64,000 nt of DNA from Stieleria sp. JC731 (GTDB lineage: Bacteria > Planctomycetota > Planctomycetia > Pirellulales > Pirellulaceae): the NCBI RefSeq assembly GCF_020966635.1, contig NZ_JAJKFQ010000001.1:1178001-1242000 (forward strand), written 5' to 3'. The notes beneath the pieces were generated by a model. It was not told the origin of the DNA and searched no databases. It worked only from the letters and a program-made list of their open reading frames with translations. Below, one piece after another: positions 29,647-38,558 of the stretch. A program made the translations under genes and the position numbers. Within the stretch, counting starts at the first letter, position 1. Every line of letters begins with the position of its first letter.

Positions 29647-30471
29647 ATGAACGATTCCAGCCGTAAGCCAACCGCTCCTGACCAATGGAATGAATTTGAA
29701 GGTGGCCGCCTCTCGGCGATGATCGAGATTGCCAAAGCGGCTGGCGATCATACGTTGAAGTATTTCCAAAACGATCAGCTGCAGGTTGACGCCAAGAAAG
29801 ACGACTCGCCAGTCACCATCGCCGATCGGGAAGCAGAACAATTGGCTCGTCAGTTGATCGCCGAGCAGTTTCCCGAAGACACGGTGCAAGGCGAGGAGTT
29901 TGCCGAAAGTGAAGGCGATTCGGCGTATCGTTGGGTCATCGATCCGATCGATGGAACCAAGTCGTTTGTTTGTGGTGTGCCGCTTTATTCGACGCTTTTG
30001 GCAATTGAGAAAGACGAGCAGCCAATCGCGGGTGTCATCCTAATCCCAGCGTTGGGCGAAGTGGTTGTCGCATCCAACGGGCTGGGATGCTGGCACCGAC
30101 GCGGCGAGGGCGGTTGGAAACGAGCAGCCGTTTCTCAGAAGCTATCGCTTTCTGAAGCCGTGTTCCTATCCAGCCAAGTCGATTCGTTTGACGAACGAGG
30201 GGCCGAAGATCGCTACAAAACACTGGAAAAACAGTGCTGGATCACACGTACCTGGGGGGATGGATACGGATATCTATTGGTTGCGACCGGGCGTGCCGAT
30301 GTGATGGTCGATCCCATTTGCAACGCATGGGATGTCGCCGCGATCATGCCCGTGATCGTGGAAGCGGGAGGCCGTTTCACCGATTGGAAAGGCAATGCCA
30401 CGGTTCGCGGGGGCGACGGTGTGGGGACAAACGGCCTGCTGCATGACGCCGTGATGGATGCGCTGCAATAG
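29647..30471 (+). CDS. Inositol monophosphatase family protein, probable histidinol-phosphatase
   Basis: 274 aa of the Mg2+-dependent, Li+-sensitive phosphatase family. Metal ligands are in GEE (82-84) and DPIDGTKSF (99-107), and the C-terminal WDVAA carries D229. The sequence pattern resembles the HisN-type histidinol-phosphatases of the family. This would supply the histidinol-phosphate phosphatase step, since hisB here has no phosphatase domain. Inositol-1-phosphatase or another sugar-phosphate phosphatase remains possible. It is not in an operon with the his genes. Confidence 0.85.
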   Translation: MNDSSRKPTAPDQWNEFEGGRLSAMIEIAKAAGDHTLKYFQNDQLQVDAKKDDSPVTIADREAEQLARQLIAEQFPEDTVQGEEFAESEGDSAYRWVIDPIDGTKSFVCGVPLYSTLLAIEKDEQPIAGVILIPALGEVVVASNGLGCWHRRGEGGWKRAAVSQKLSLSEAVFLSSQVDSFDERGAEDRYKTLEKQCWITRTWGDGYGYLLVATGRADVMVDPICNAWDVAAIMPVIVEAGGRFTDWKGNATVRGGDGVGTNGLLHDAVMDALQ

Positions 30472-30665
30472 CCATCACGCCCGACTGATGCCTTGCCAGC
30501 TGAGCCAATAAAGCTCCGTTAGAAAGCTGTTGGAGCGGCGAATCGAGTTTGCCGTTCACGATGAAGCCATGTTTCCTGGCTTGCGATTGCCGCGAAAAAC
30601 TCGGTAATCTCCGTTTGAATCAACGAATCAGATTCGACGGGTACAACAGCGAAAGGATTCTTCGG

Positions 30666-31436
30666 ATGAACGGACGGGAAAAGTTTGGGACCGTTTTTGC
30701 AGGGCGAATTGGCGTCGCGAGCCTAATCGTAAGCGTTGCCGTGTTGCTTGCAGCGTCTGCAATTCCCGGAACAGCTCAGCAACCCGTTGGACTGCCACCG
30801 ACCCCGGAAGAAGAAGCCATTTTGCAGCAATACAAAGCTGCACGTGCTGCCAGACGTCTGCCGCCGAATCCGAGTGCGGCTGCTCAGTCGTCAGCGCCGG
30901 TCGGTAGCGCAGTTGGCAGCGCGGTTGGACCAGGCAATCTATCTGGCGCGGGCACATTGTCGCAGCCGTCTCAGCCATTCGGTGGCGTCCCTGTCCAACC
31001 GGGCAGTCCGCAGAATGCCGGATTCGCTGGGGGGCAGCAGGTCAGTGACCCGGTTGGGCTAGGCACAGCAGGTGTGACCCCACAGACAGGTGCTGACTAT
31101 GGAGGCTCCCCCGAGTCGGCTAGTCAAGCGACCGGCAATGTCGGTTTGCCCCCTCTGGCAGATGTTATGGCGTCGGCTCAAACAGGGGCCGGTAATGCTC
31201 CCCAAACTGCCGCTGCGGGCGATTTGATCGGCTTTTTCGGTTCTGATGACTCGGGAACACACACAATTGCGCTGGTTAATACGAGAAAAATGCAAATTGC
31301 CGTGTATCATATTGATAGGTCAGGCGTACTTCGCCTCATTAGTAGCCGACCGATTGACGCCGACTTTTCTGTAACGCTCAACGCTACTGACCCACTTCCC
31401 AGTCAAATCCGACTTCTGCAGGGTCGGGTGAAGTGA
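30666..31436 (+). CDS. Secreted low-complexity protein of unknown function
   Basis: 256 aa from ATG 30666. A signal peptide (residues 1 to about 38: NGREKF n-region, hydrophobic core SLIVSVAVLLAASA, cleavage near GTAQQ) is followed by a Gly/Ala/Pro/Gln-rich region (about 70-185), then a compact C-terminal domain of about 70 residues beginning DLIGFFGSDDSGTHTIALVN, with several beta strands. I do not recognise the family. The upstream in-frame start at 30549 would add residues ahead of the signal peptide and was rejected. It is 110 bp before the HTH/acidic membrane protein gene. Confidence 0.75.
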   Translation: MNGREKFGTVFAGRIGVASLIVSVAVLLAASAIPGTAQQPVGLPPTPEEEAILQQYKAARAARRLPPNPSAAAQSSAPVGSAVGSAVGPGNLSGAGTLSQPSQPFGGVPVQPGSPQNAGFAGGQQVSDPVGLGTAGVTPQTGADYGGSPESASQATGNVGLPPLADVMASAQTGAGNAPQTAAAGDLIGFFGSDDSGTHTIALVNTRKMQIAVYHIDRSGVLRLISSRPIDADFSVTLNATDPLPSQIRLLQGRVK

Positions 31437-31546
31437 GGGTTCGTCTAATTCCGAGCAAAGAAAAGTAGCGGCGTTGCCCCACGTAATTAATTTAAGACGT
31501 CGCGACATCTACTTTACTGTTCTCGGAATCCAAGACCCCACCGACC

Positions 31547-33268
31547 ATGTCTTATCTCTCACTGGACGAAGCAGCTAAGAAGCTGGGTATTTCCTCTGAC
31601 CGACTTGTCGAACTGCGCAGCCAAGGTCAGGTGCGAGGCTTCCGAGACGGTTCGAGCTGGAAGTTCCCCGAAAACGAAATCGAGCGTTTGGCAGATGACC
31701 TAGCCGCCGACGATGACAATTTCGGTTCTGGAATCTTGGTCGATGACGCGAACCTTGGCGATTCTTCGGCCAGCATCGGTTCCATTATCGGCGGCGATCA
31801 AGCAGACGCTGCTGACGGCAGCGACGTCAACATCGGTTCGGAGCCGCTAAAAGAGGGCAGCACCGGGTCGGACGTCAATCTTGTCACCGGCACTGATGGA
31901 AAAGGCAGCGACGTTTCTTTGGTCGCGACCGATAGCGGTGAACTGGAAGTCGATTCGGTTTTCGAAACTGACGACGAACTGCTCCAGGAAATCGATTCTG
32001 CCGAATTGAAACTGGACGACCCCGCGTTGTTGCGTGATAGCGCCGATTCAATCGATGTCGCGATCGATCCGAAAGAAGGCAGCACCGGACCGGTTGCCAA
32101 AGCGGCGATCGAAAGCGAAGCCGAGAAGCTATCGATCAGTGATGTCGACGTTGCCGATTCGGCTTCCGACGAAGATTTCATGCTGTCCAACGATCTGTCC
32201 GAAGACGACAGCAGCGAACTGTTGCTTGCCGATGACTCCGATTCATTGGATTTGGATGCCGTTAGCGGTGACCTGAATTCGAACCCCGCAGGGGCAAGCA
32301 GCCTCGCACTGATGAACGAGTTGGATGCCCCCAGCACCGACAAGCCGATGAAATCGTCCGGTGCAGACGTGCTCAGCGAACTCGATCTTCTTGGCGAACA
32401 AGCCAACAGCGGAAGCGGATTGATTTCTGGCGACAGTGAAAAACTGTTGACCTCGTCCGGCTTGGGCAGTGGCCTGGGTTCGAGCGTGATGAATGAAATG
32501 GACGACGCGCTGAGCGATGATGACGACTTGGTGATCGCCGATGACGACGCCGATCTAATGCTCGATAGCGTCAGCGATATCTCGGTTGCTGGTGACAGCG
32601 GAATTAACTTGATGAGCCCCAGCGACAGCGGCCTTTCGCTCGAAAGTGAGCCTCTGGACTTGGCTGGCAGCAGCTTGTCAGCGTTGGATTTGGGTGCCGA
32701 ACTTTCAGACGGAAGTGGGATTTCTGGTTCCAAGAGCGGCATGGGCTCCGCTGCCGATGAAGAGTTCCAGCTTTCTCCATCAGGTGTTGGCCTCGACGCA
32801 GATTTGGACAGTAGTTCACAAGTGATCGAAGTCGAAGATTCTGAAGTCGTCGATCTACAAGCTGATTTCGGCGACGAAAATGCCTTCGCCGACGCTGGCT
32901 TCGCCGATCCCGGTGCCGAACCACTGGGCGCCGACGCGTTTGATGCACCTCAAGCCGGAGTCGCATTCGACGATGGTGGCTTGGGTGCCGATGCAGACGC
33001 CGGCGGCGATGCATTCGGTGCGGACGAAGGAATGGTTGTCGAAGACGGCGAAATGGCTGCTCCGACAGCGGGGGCTGTTTCTCGCGGTTACGAGGTTCCT
33101 TTCAGTTTGTTTCAGTGCCTGTCGTTGATGTTTATCATCCTGGTGCTTTCGCTCGGCGGCATGCTGATGACCGATCTGGTTCGCAACATGTGGGCTTATA
33201 GCGAGACGTCGGCACCGGTTAGCGGATTGACCGATTCGCTGATCAGCATGGCTGGATTGGATTCCTAA
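31547..33268 (+). CDS. HTH-domain protein with long acidic region and C-terminal membrane anchor
   Basis: 573 aa. Residues 1-57 form an excisionase/MerR-like helix-turn-helix: YLSLDEAAKKLGISSDRLVELRSQGQVRGFRDGSSWKF, then an acidic stretch of about 450 residues rich in Asp, Ser, Gly and Leu, with repeated GSDVNL-type motifs, and one transmembrane segment near 519-541 (SLMFIILVLSLGGMLMTDLV). The pattern suggests a protein tethering DNA or another nucleoid component to the membrane. Similar HTH/acidic proteins appear to be typical of planctomycetes, but no function is known to me. Confidence 0.8.
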   Translation: MSYLSLDEAAKKLGISSDRLVELRSQGQVRGFRDGSSWKFPENEIERLADDLAADDDNFGSGILVDDANLGDSSASIGSIIGGDQADAADGSDVNIGSEPLKEGSTGSDVNLVTGTDGKGSDVSLVATDSGELEVDSVFETDDELLQEIDSAELKLDDPALLRDSADSIDVAIDPKEGSTGPVAKAAIESEAEKLSISDVDVADSASDEDFMLSNDLSEDDSSELLLADDSDSLDLDAVSGDLNSNPAGASSLALMNELDAPSTDKPMKSSGADVLSELDLLGEQANSGSGLISGDSEKLLTSSGLGSGLGSSVMNEMDDALSDDDDLVIADDDADLMLDSVSDISVAGDSGINLMSPSDSGLSLESEPLDLAGSSLSALDLGAELSDGSGISGSKSGMGSAADEEFQLSPSGVGLDADLDSSSQVIEVEDSEVVDLQADFGDENAFADAGFADPGAEPLGADAFDAPQAGVAFDDGGLGADADAGGDAFGADEGMVVEDGEMAAPTAGAVSRGYEVPFSLFQCLSLMFIILVLSLGGMLMTDLVRNMWAYSETSAPVSGLTDSLISMAGLDS

Positions 33269-33582
33269 ATCGCCCAGCGTTGCTGTCTTTTCTACATGCG
33301 ATCTAGCGCGGCTGAGATTCTTTAATATCTCGCCGCATCGTTTTGGGCCGTTGCGTCCGGCTGCGACATATTTTCCTGCGATTGGATGGGCCCGTTTATG
33401 TCTCCGCAGGAGTCCGGGGGTTCCGGTGGGGACGCCCTTAGGGAGTGCAGACGCGTTGTCTAAACTTCAGGCAATAGGTGGGTACGATCAATAGGGGCGT
33501 CGCGTCTATACTGACGGCGTCAGGATTACGCTCCTTCCTCCGTTTCGAAACGGATTTCACACCCATCCCGCCTTCCATTGCT
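33269..33582. other. Intergenic region before the 33.6 kb lipoprotein
   Basis: 314 bp with no supported gene. The lipoprotein frame stays open upstream to 33478 but that part is not signal-peptide-like. Around 33395-33440 G-rich stretches flank CGCCCTTAGGG, with no clear terminator. Confidence 0.35.
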
Positions 33583-34710
33583 ATGAACTCTGGTTCGATA
33601 CCATTGACGCTTAACGTGCGCGCCCTCGTTGGCCATTCCAGACAGCAAGTCGCTGGTTGGATCGTGCTACTGATGGCGATCGTCGTCACCGGCTGCACTC
33701 CCGAGCCTGAGATTTCGACCTACACAATTTCCAAACGCACGCCTGCCGAGTTGATTCCAGGCAAGCAGCGGATGTTGGCTGTCATTGTGCCGCGTCAAAG
33801 CGACGCATGGTTCTTCAAGATCATGGACAATGAAGATGCGGTCGATGGGGTTGCTGATCAATTCAAGAGCTTTGTCCAGTCGGTTGAGTTTGGTGACTCA
33901 GGTCAGCCGATTTTGAATCCCCTGCCGGAATCATGGCGTTTGGGTGGCGAGAAGCCCATGCGGTTTGCGACCGTCTATATCAATACCGACAACAAGCAGT
34001 TGGAGCTGAGTGTTTCGACGTTGCCATTGAGCGGCGACTACGAAAATTATGTTTTGCAGAATGTGAATCGCTGGCGAAACCAAGTTGGTCTAAAGCCATC
34101 GGAGGAGCAGTTCGCTGGCGGCGAAGCGTTCGATGTGGCATCAGCAGACAAGCAGGCCGTCCTTGCTGACTTCGTTGGCGAGCCCGGTCAAAGTTCAGGA
34201 TCGATGATGCCCTCGATGGCGGGTGGTCCGATGTCATCGATGGGGCAAATGGCACCACCGATGGCTCAAGCTCCGCAAAACACACCGGCAGAAAAGAAGT
34301 ACCAATACGATCTTCCTGAAGGCTGGCGAGACCTCGGATCGAAAGGGATGCGAGAGCTTTCTTTCAGTGTCGGACCGGAAGATTCACCAGCGGAAGTGAC
34401 GTTGATCACTGCCGGTGGCGATCTGCGCAGCAACGTCGCTCGATGGATGGGACAAGTCATGAAGTCCACTCCCGACGACGCGGCGGTAGATCAAATGTTA
34501 GCGGACGCAGAAACTTTTGAAGTTTCAGGCAACAAGGCGCAGCGGTTTATCATTGATGGGGATTCCGCTGCGGAGCAATTTTCGATCGATGCGACCATCA
34601 TTCCCACCGAAGGCGGCTTCAGTAAATTCGTCAAGATGACCGGACCACCGGCAACGGTAACCGAGCAGCGAGACGCAATGAAATCCTTCCTCGAATCGCT
34701 GTCCTTCTAA
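33583..34710 (+). CDS. Putative lipoprotein of unknown function
   Basis: 375 aa from ATG 33583. A long n-region is followed by a hydrophobic segment (WIVLLMAIVVTGC) ending in a lipobox with Cys38, so it is likely lipid-anchored. The mature part has two similar halves, each with a YxLPExWR or LPESWR-like element (PLPESWRLGGEKPMRFATV near 110, YDLPEGWRDLGSKGMRELSFSV near 240), split by a Met/Pro/Ala/Gln-rich linker, suggesting duplication of a domain. It lies 31 bp before the ResB-CcsA fusion and is probably co-transcribed with it; a link to cytochrome maturation is only inferred from position. Confidence 0.75.
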   Translation: MNSGSIPLTLNVRALVGHSRQQVAGWIVLLMAIVVTGCTPEPEISTYTISKRTPAELIPGKQRMLAVIVPRQSDAWFFKIMDNEDAVDGVADQFKSFVQSVEFGDSGQPILNPLPESWRLGGEKPMRFATVYINTDNKQLELSVSTLPLSGDYENYVLQNVNRWRNQVGLKPSEEQFAGGEAFDVASADKQAVLADFVGEPGQSSGSMMPSMAGGPMSSMGQMAPPMAQAPQNTPAEKKYQYDLPEGWRDLGSKGMRELSFSVGPEDSPAEVTLITAGGDLRSNVARWMGQVMKSTPDDAAVDQMLADAETFEVSGNKAQRFIIDGDSAAEQFSIDATIIPTEGGFSKFVKMTGPPATVTEQRDAMKSFLESLSF

Positions 34711-34741
34711 AACACCTCGACAACCAACGTCCAAATCAATC

Positions 34742-37700
34742 ATGGCTACGGTCAATTCAACATCAAACGCACTCGCGGCTGAGAAGAGCACTACGCAGTT
34801 CAGCCCGCACACAGTGCTGACGGCGCTCGGTTCGCTCCGGATCACCGTCGCATTGTTCGCAGCTTCGTTGATCATTGTCCTCGTCGGGACACTGGCGCAA
34901 GACGAACTGAACATGCAAGCGGTCAAGGCGCGATACTTCTTGACCTGGATCGCGCTTGTGCGGATCGATGACTTTTTCCCGCAAGCGTTTTACAACCACA
35001 GCAGCCCCATTCCAGGCGTGATCCCGTTTCCCGGTGGGTCGTTGATCGGATTACTGTTGATGGTGAACTTGATCGCTGCCAAAGCGACACGATTCAAAAT
35101 CAATGCTTCGGGTAGTCGCCTACTTGCCGGCACGATTTTTATTATCGCCGGTATCGTGGTGGCCGGTTTGATCGTTGCCAGTGGTCACAGCAGTGACGGA
35201 TTGCAAGGCGCACCGCCGATCTCCTACATCGCGTTGTGGCGGTGCATGCAAGCGATCGCCATCGCGTCAGGCTTTGGGCTGGTCGCTTGGTCGATGGGCT
35301 TGAAGCATAAAGGCTTGCGTGTGCTCGGCTATGTCGTCGCTGCGATCATTCTTGGTGTGATCTGCTACACCTTGATCACCGGTGGTCGTATCGGTGATCC
35401 CGGAATGCGGATCGTATGGCAACTCGCCAAAGGCCTTTTGGCCGGTTTGATTTTGCTTGTCGGTTGCAACCTGTTGTTCGGCAAGCAGGGTGGCAACATG
35501 CTGTTGCACCTCGGCGTCGGCCTGCTGATGGTTGGGCAGTTTGCCTTTGGTGATCGTCAGTTGGAACAACGGATCAATTTGATCGAAGGCGAATCGACCA
35601 ACACCTTGGTCAACTTGGATAAGGTCGAACTGAACTTTATCGTTTCGTCGGAAAGCGAAGACAAAGTGATCGCTGTGCCTTCGGAAAAACTGGTCGCAGC
35701 CAAGCGAAGCGGTCAGGCGATCAGCGATGACGCTTTGCCGGTCGACATCAAAGTATTGGACTACTTTAAGAACTCGCAGTTGCGCCGCGCTCCGAAGGAA
35801 AACAATCCGGCGACCGCCGGGATGGGACTGCAATATGTCGCTGTCGATGTCCGTCAACGTGGTGGTGCGGAATCCGAACAGAACATGGCCTCAGCCTATA
35901 TCGAGTTGCTGGACAAAGAGAGTGGCGAGCCTTTGGGGACCCACTTGGTTAGCCAGTACTTGTCTGATTCGCGGCTGATCGATCCGATCAAATTTCCGAT
36001 TGATGACTTTGATGAAGTCACCGTCGGGGAAACCACCTACAAGCTAGGGATGAAATACGGTCGCGAAGTCAAACCGTATTGGGTGCACCTGGAAGACGTT
36101 CAGCGACGCAATTACAGCGGGACCGAGACACCGCGTGATTACAGCAGCTACGTGCGTATCATCGATCCGGAAACCGGTGAAGACCGTCGTGAACGGGTTT
36201 GGATGAACAACCCACTGCGATATCGCGGTGAAACGTTCTTTCAAAGCAGCTACATCCCACTTGCCGGCGGCAAAGAAATGACCGGCTTACAGGTGGTTCG
36301 AAACAGCGGATGGCTGATTCCGTATGTCGCGTGCAGCATCATGGCTCTCGGCATGCTTGCCCACTTTACCGGTGTGTTGAAACGATTTGTCGGTCGTCGT
36401 GAACGCGAACGTGTCAAACAGATGGCGGGGCTTAGTAGCGAACAACAGCTTCGATTGAAGTCTTCCAAACCGATCATTTGGGCGTCTTTGATTGCCGGAT
36501 TATTTGCCGTCGTGATGTTGGTTCCCCGGCAGGAAATCAGCAACCGGATGCGTCCGGCCAATCGCGACCAAAGCTACGACTTTTACACCGCTGGAAAGAT
36601 CCCGATTCAGTTCGGCGGTCGCACGATGCCTTTGGATTCGTACGCACGATTCACACTTAAAGCGATTAGCACCCGAGAATCGTTACCGGTCGAAAACGCT
36701 CCCGATGCGATCAAAGAACGCGTCAACGGAAGCAAAATGTCGGCGATGCAGTGGCTGATGGAAGTCGCCAGCAACACCGATGAGCATGCCGAGATGCCGA
36801 TGTTCCGTATAGACGCGGAAGAAGTTCGTAGTCAGCTTTCATTGCCTCGCCGTCAAAGCAAGCTCTATTCGCTTCGTGAGGTTTTGGAAAACTGGCAGGC
36901 GGCAATGAAGTTGGTGACCAACGCTCGGGCTAAAGATGCTGCGGAGCTGTCTTTCAAAGAACGCGAGTTGCTTGAGCTGGATCAACGCACCAGGGAATAC
37001 ACACGCGTTGCGGAAACGTTCCAGCTTCCGAGCATTCGTTCGACCGACTCTGACGGCATGCCGGAAGATTTGCCGCCGGAGCTGCGTGAACGCTTTCGAC
37101 TGATGAATCTATTTCAACGAATGAAGCGTTTGGAAGACATGTCGGTCGCTCGAATTATTCCGCCGACCGACGCAGAGATCGCCGCAAGTGTGAACGATCC
37201 AAAATGGAAGCCTTTCGCATCCGCATTCTTCATGGAGTTGATGTCCGAGCCTGATGAGTCTCAAACGGCGACCGCTGCGTTTTCTCAAATGATCGATACC
37301 TATTCCGATAACAAAGCTGACTACGCGACTTTCAACGAGGCTGTTGATGCACAGTTGGCGCTTTCGAAACAGGAGCCGATTCCAGGTCTGAACATCCGTA
37401 AGATCGCCGTGGAGCGTTGGATGCAGAACAATTCGCCTCGCTGGATCGCGTTTATCTTCTACGTTGTCGCGTTAATTTTAGCGGTCGGTTTCTTTGCGTT
37501 TGGCAATCACGGCTTGCGTAATGCGACTTGGGGGATCCTGCTGATTACGTTCTTGGTTCACTCGATCACGTTGTGCTGCCGGATTTATATCACCGGGCGC
37601 GCACCGGTCATCAATCTGCACTCATCGGCCGTGTTCATCGGCTGGGCTGCCGTGCTTGGCGGGTTGGTGATCGACAGGATTTTCCGGCTGGGATTCGGCA

Positions 37701-38326
37701 ACATGATGGCTGCCAAGGCCGGGGCACTTTCATCGTTAGTCGCCTATAGCTTGGACAAGAATGACACGATGCCCGTATTGGAAGCCGTGTTGGATACCCA
37801 GTTTTGGTTGACCACACACGTGATCAGTGTCGCGATGGGATATGTGGCGACGATGGTGGCGGGCCTGTTGGGAGTTTTGTATCTGTTCTCGACTTGGTTC
37901 GGCAAAGATGACAAAGCCAAGGACGTTTACCGGATGACTTACGGGGCAACCTGTTTTGGAATTCTCTTTAGCACCATCGGCACGATCTTAGGTGGGCTCT
38001 GGGCCGACGATAGCTGGGGACGCTTCTGGGGCTGGGATCCGAAAGAGAACGGCGCGCTGCTGATCGTGATTTGGAACGCTTTGATGCTGCATGCCCGTTG
38101 GGATGGCATGGTCAAAGGGCTTGGCTTTTCTGTCTTAGCCATCGCCGGCAATATCATCACCGCTTGGAGCTGGTTCGGAACGAACGAACTGGGGATCGGA
38201 CTGCACGCTTATGGTTTCACCAAAGGCGTGATGTTCTGGTTCGGATGCTTTGTCGCTTCGCAGATCCTTTTCATTGCGGCTGGCATTGTTACCGGATCGA
38301 TCCGAAAGGCAAAACCGACCGCATAG
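34742..38326 (+). CDS. ResB-CcsA cytochrome c biogenesis fusion
   Basis: 1194 aa combining the two halves of the System II haem-transport/attachment machinery. The N-terminal part (to about 560) is ResB/CcsB-like, with membrane helices around a large extracytoplasmic region. A long soluble stretch (about 590-900) follows, then the CcsA-like C-terminal half with about seven helices and the haem-handling WWD-type motif WGRFWGWD at 1092-1099. Conserved histidines appear in INLHSSAVF. It exports haem and attaches it to CxxCH apocytochromes such as the diheme protein at 20.6 kb. Fused ResB-CcsA proteins are known in epsilonproteobacteria and Bacteroidetes; the long soluble insert is notable. Confidence 0.92.
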   Translation: MATVNSTSNALAAEKSTTQFSPHTVLTALGSLRITVALFAASLIIVLVGTLAQDELNMQAVKARYFLTWIALVRIDDFFPQAFYNHSSPIPGVIPFPGGSLIGLLLMVNLIAAKATRFKINASGSRLLAGTIFIIAGIVVAGLIVASGHSSDGLQGAPPISYIALWRCMQAIAIASGFGLVAWSMGLKHKGLRVLGYVVAAIILGVICYTLITGGRIGDPGMRIVWQLAKGLLAGLILLVGCNLLFGKQGGNMLLHLGVGLLMVGQFAFGDRQLEQRINLIEGESTNTLVNLDKVELNFIVSSESEDKVIAVPSEKLVAAKRSGQAISDDALPVDIKVLDYFKNSQLRRAPKENNPATAGMGLQYVAVDVRQRGGAESEQNMASAYIELLDKESGEPLGTHLVSQYLSDSRLIDPIKFPIDDFDEVTVGETTYKLGMKYGREVKPYWVHLEDVQRRNYSGTETPRDYSSYVRIIDPETGEDRRERVWMNNPLRYRGETFFQSSYIPLAGGKEMTGLQVVRNSGWLIPYVACSIMALGMLAHFTGVLKRFVGRRERERVKQMAGLSSEQQLRLKSSKPIIWASLIAGLFAVVMLVPRQEISNRMRPANRDQSYDFYTAGKIPIQFGGRTMPLDSYARFTLKAISTRESLPVENAPDAIKERVNGSKMSAMQWLMEVASNTDEHAEMPMFRIDAEEVRSQLSLPRRQSKLYSLREVLENWQAAMKLVTNARAKDAAELSFKERELLELDQRTREYTRVAETFQLPSIRSTDSDGMPEDLPPELRERFRLMNLFQRMKRLEDMSVARIIPPTDAEIAASVNDPKWKPFASAFFMELMSEPDESQTATAAFSQMIDTYSDNKADYATFNEAVDAQLALSKQEPIPGLNIRKIAVERWMQNNSPRWIAFIFYVVALILAVGFFAFGNHGLRNATWGILLITFLVHSITLCCRIYITGRAPVINLHSSAVFIGWAAVLGGLVIDRIFRLGFGNMMAAKAGALSSLVAYSLDKNDTMPVLEAVLDTQFWLTTHVISVAMGYVATMVAGLLGVLYLFSTWFGKDDKAKDVYRMTYGATCFGILFSTIGTILGGLWADDSWGRFWGWDPKENGALLIVIWNALMLHARWDGMVKGLGFSVLAIAGNIITAWSWFGTNELGIGLHAYGFTKGVMFWFGCFVASQILFIAAGIVTGSIRKAKPTA

Positions 38327-38357
38327 TTCCGTGTCGCATAAAAAAACTCTCCCCGGA

Positions 38358-38483
38358 CTAGTGCTTCGTTCCATATGAAAACACGGGTTCGGGGCATCAG
38401 CCGACGGGCGTTAGTCCCGGTTATTGCACTGAAACCGTGGCTAACGCCATACGGCTAATCCTAAAATCGAGTTAGAACGAAGG
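38358..38483. mobile_element. Second copy of the MITE-like hairpin element, one end degraded
   Basis: Starts with the same CTAGTGCTTCGTTC left end as the 23.6 kb copy and shares most of its interior, including CCGGTTATTGCACTGAAACCG. The right end stops at GAACGAAG and lacks CACTAG, so the terminal inverted repeat is damaged. It lies in the convergent gap between the ResB-CcsA fusion and putA. Confidence 0.7.
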
Positions 38484-38495
38484 AGAGTATCGTTT

Positions 38496-38520
38496 AAACG
38501 GCGAGATGTAGGCGCCGTTT
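38496..38520 (-). terminator. Hairpin terminator candidate after putA
   Basis: AAACGGCG at 38496-38503 pairs perfectly with CGCCGTTT at 38513-38520 around a 9-nt loop, 39 bp past the putA stop. On the minus strand the stem's last bases are TTT followed by AAACG, so it is terminator-like with a short T-tract. Confidence 0.5.
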
Positions 38521-38558
38521 CAGATTGCGCTGATTTTTTAACCAGCGAACGTTGCCCG

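Noticed and set aside
31798-32742. Ser-rich minus-strand frame opposite the acidic protein
   Set aside because: Composition is the complement of Asp/Ser/Gly repeats; no start context or family.
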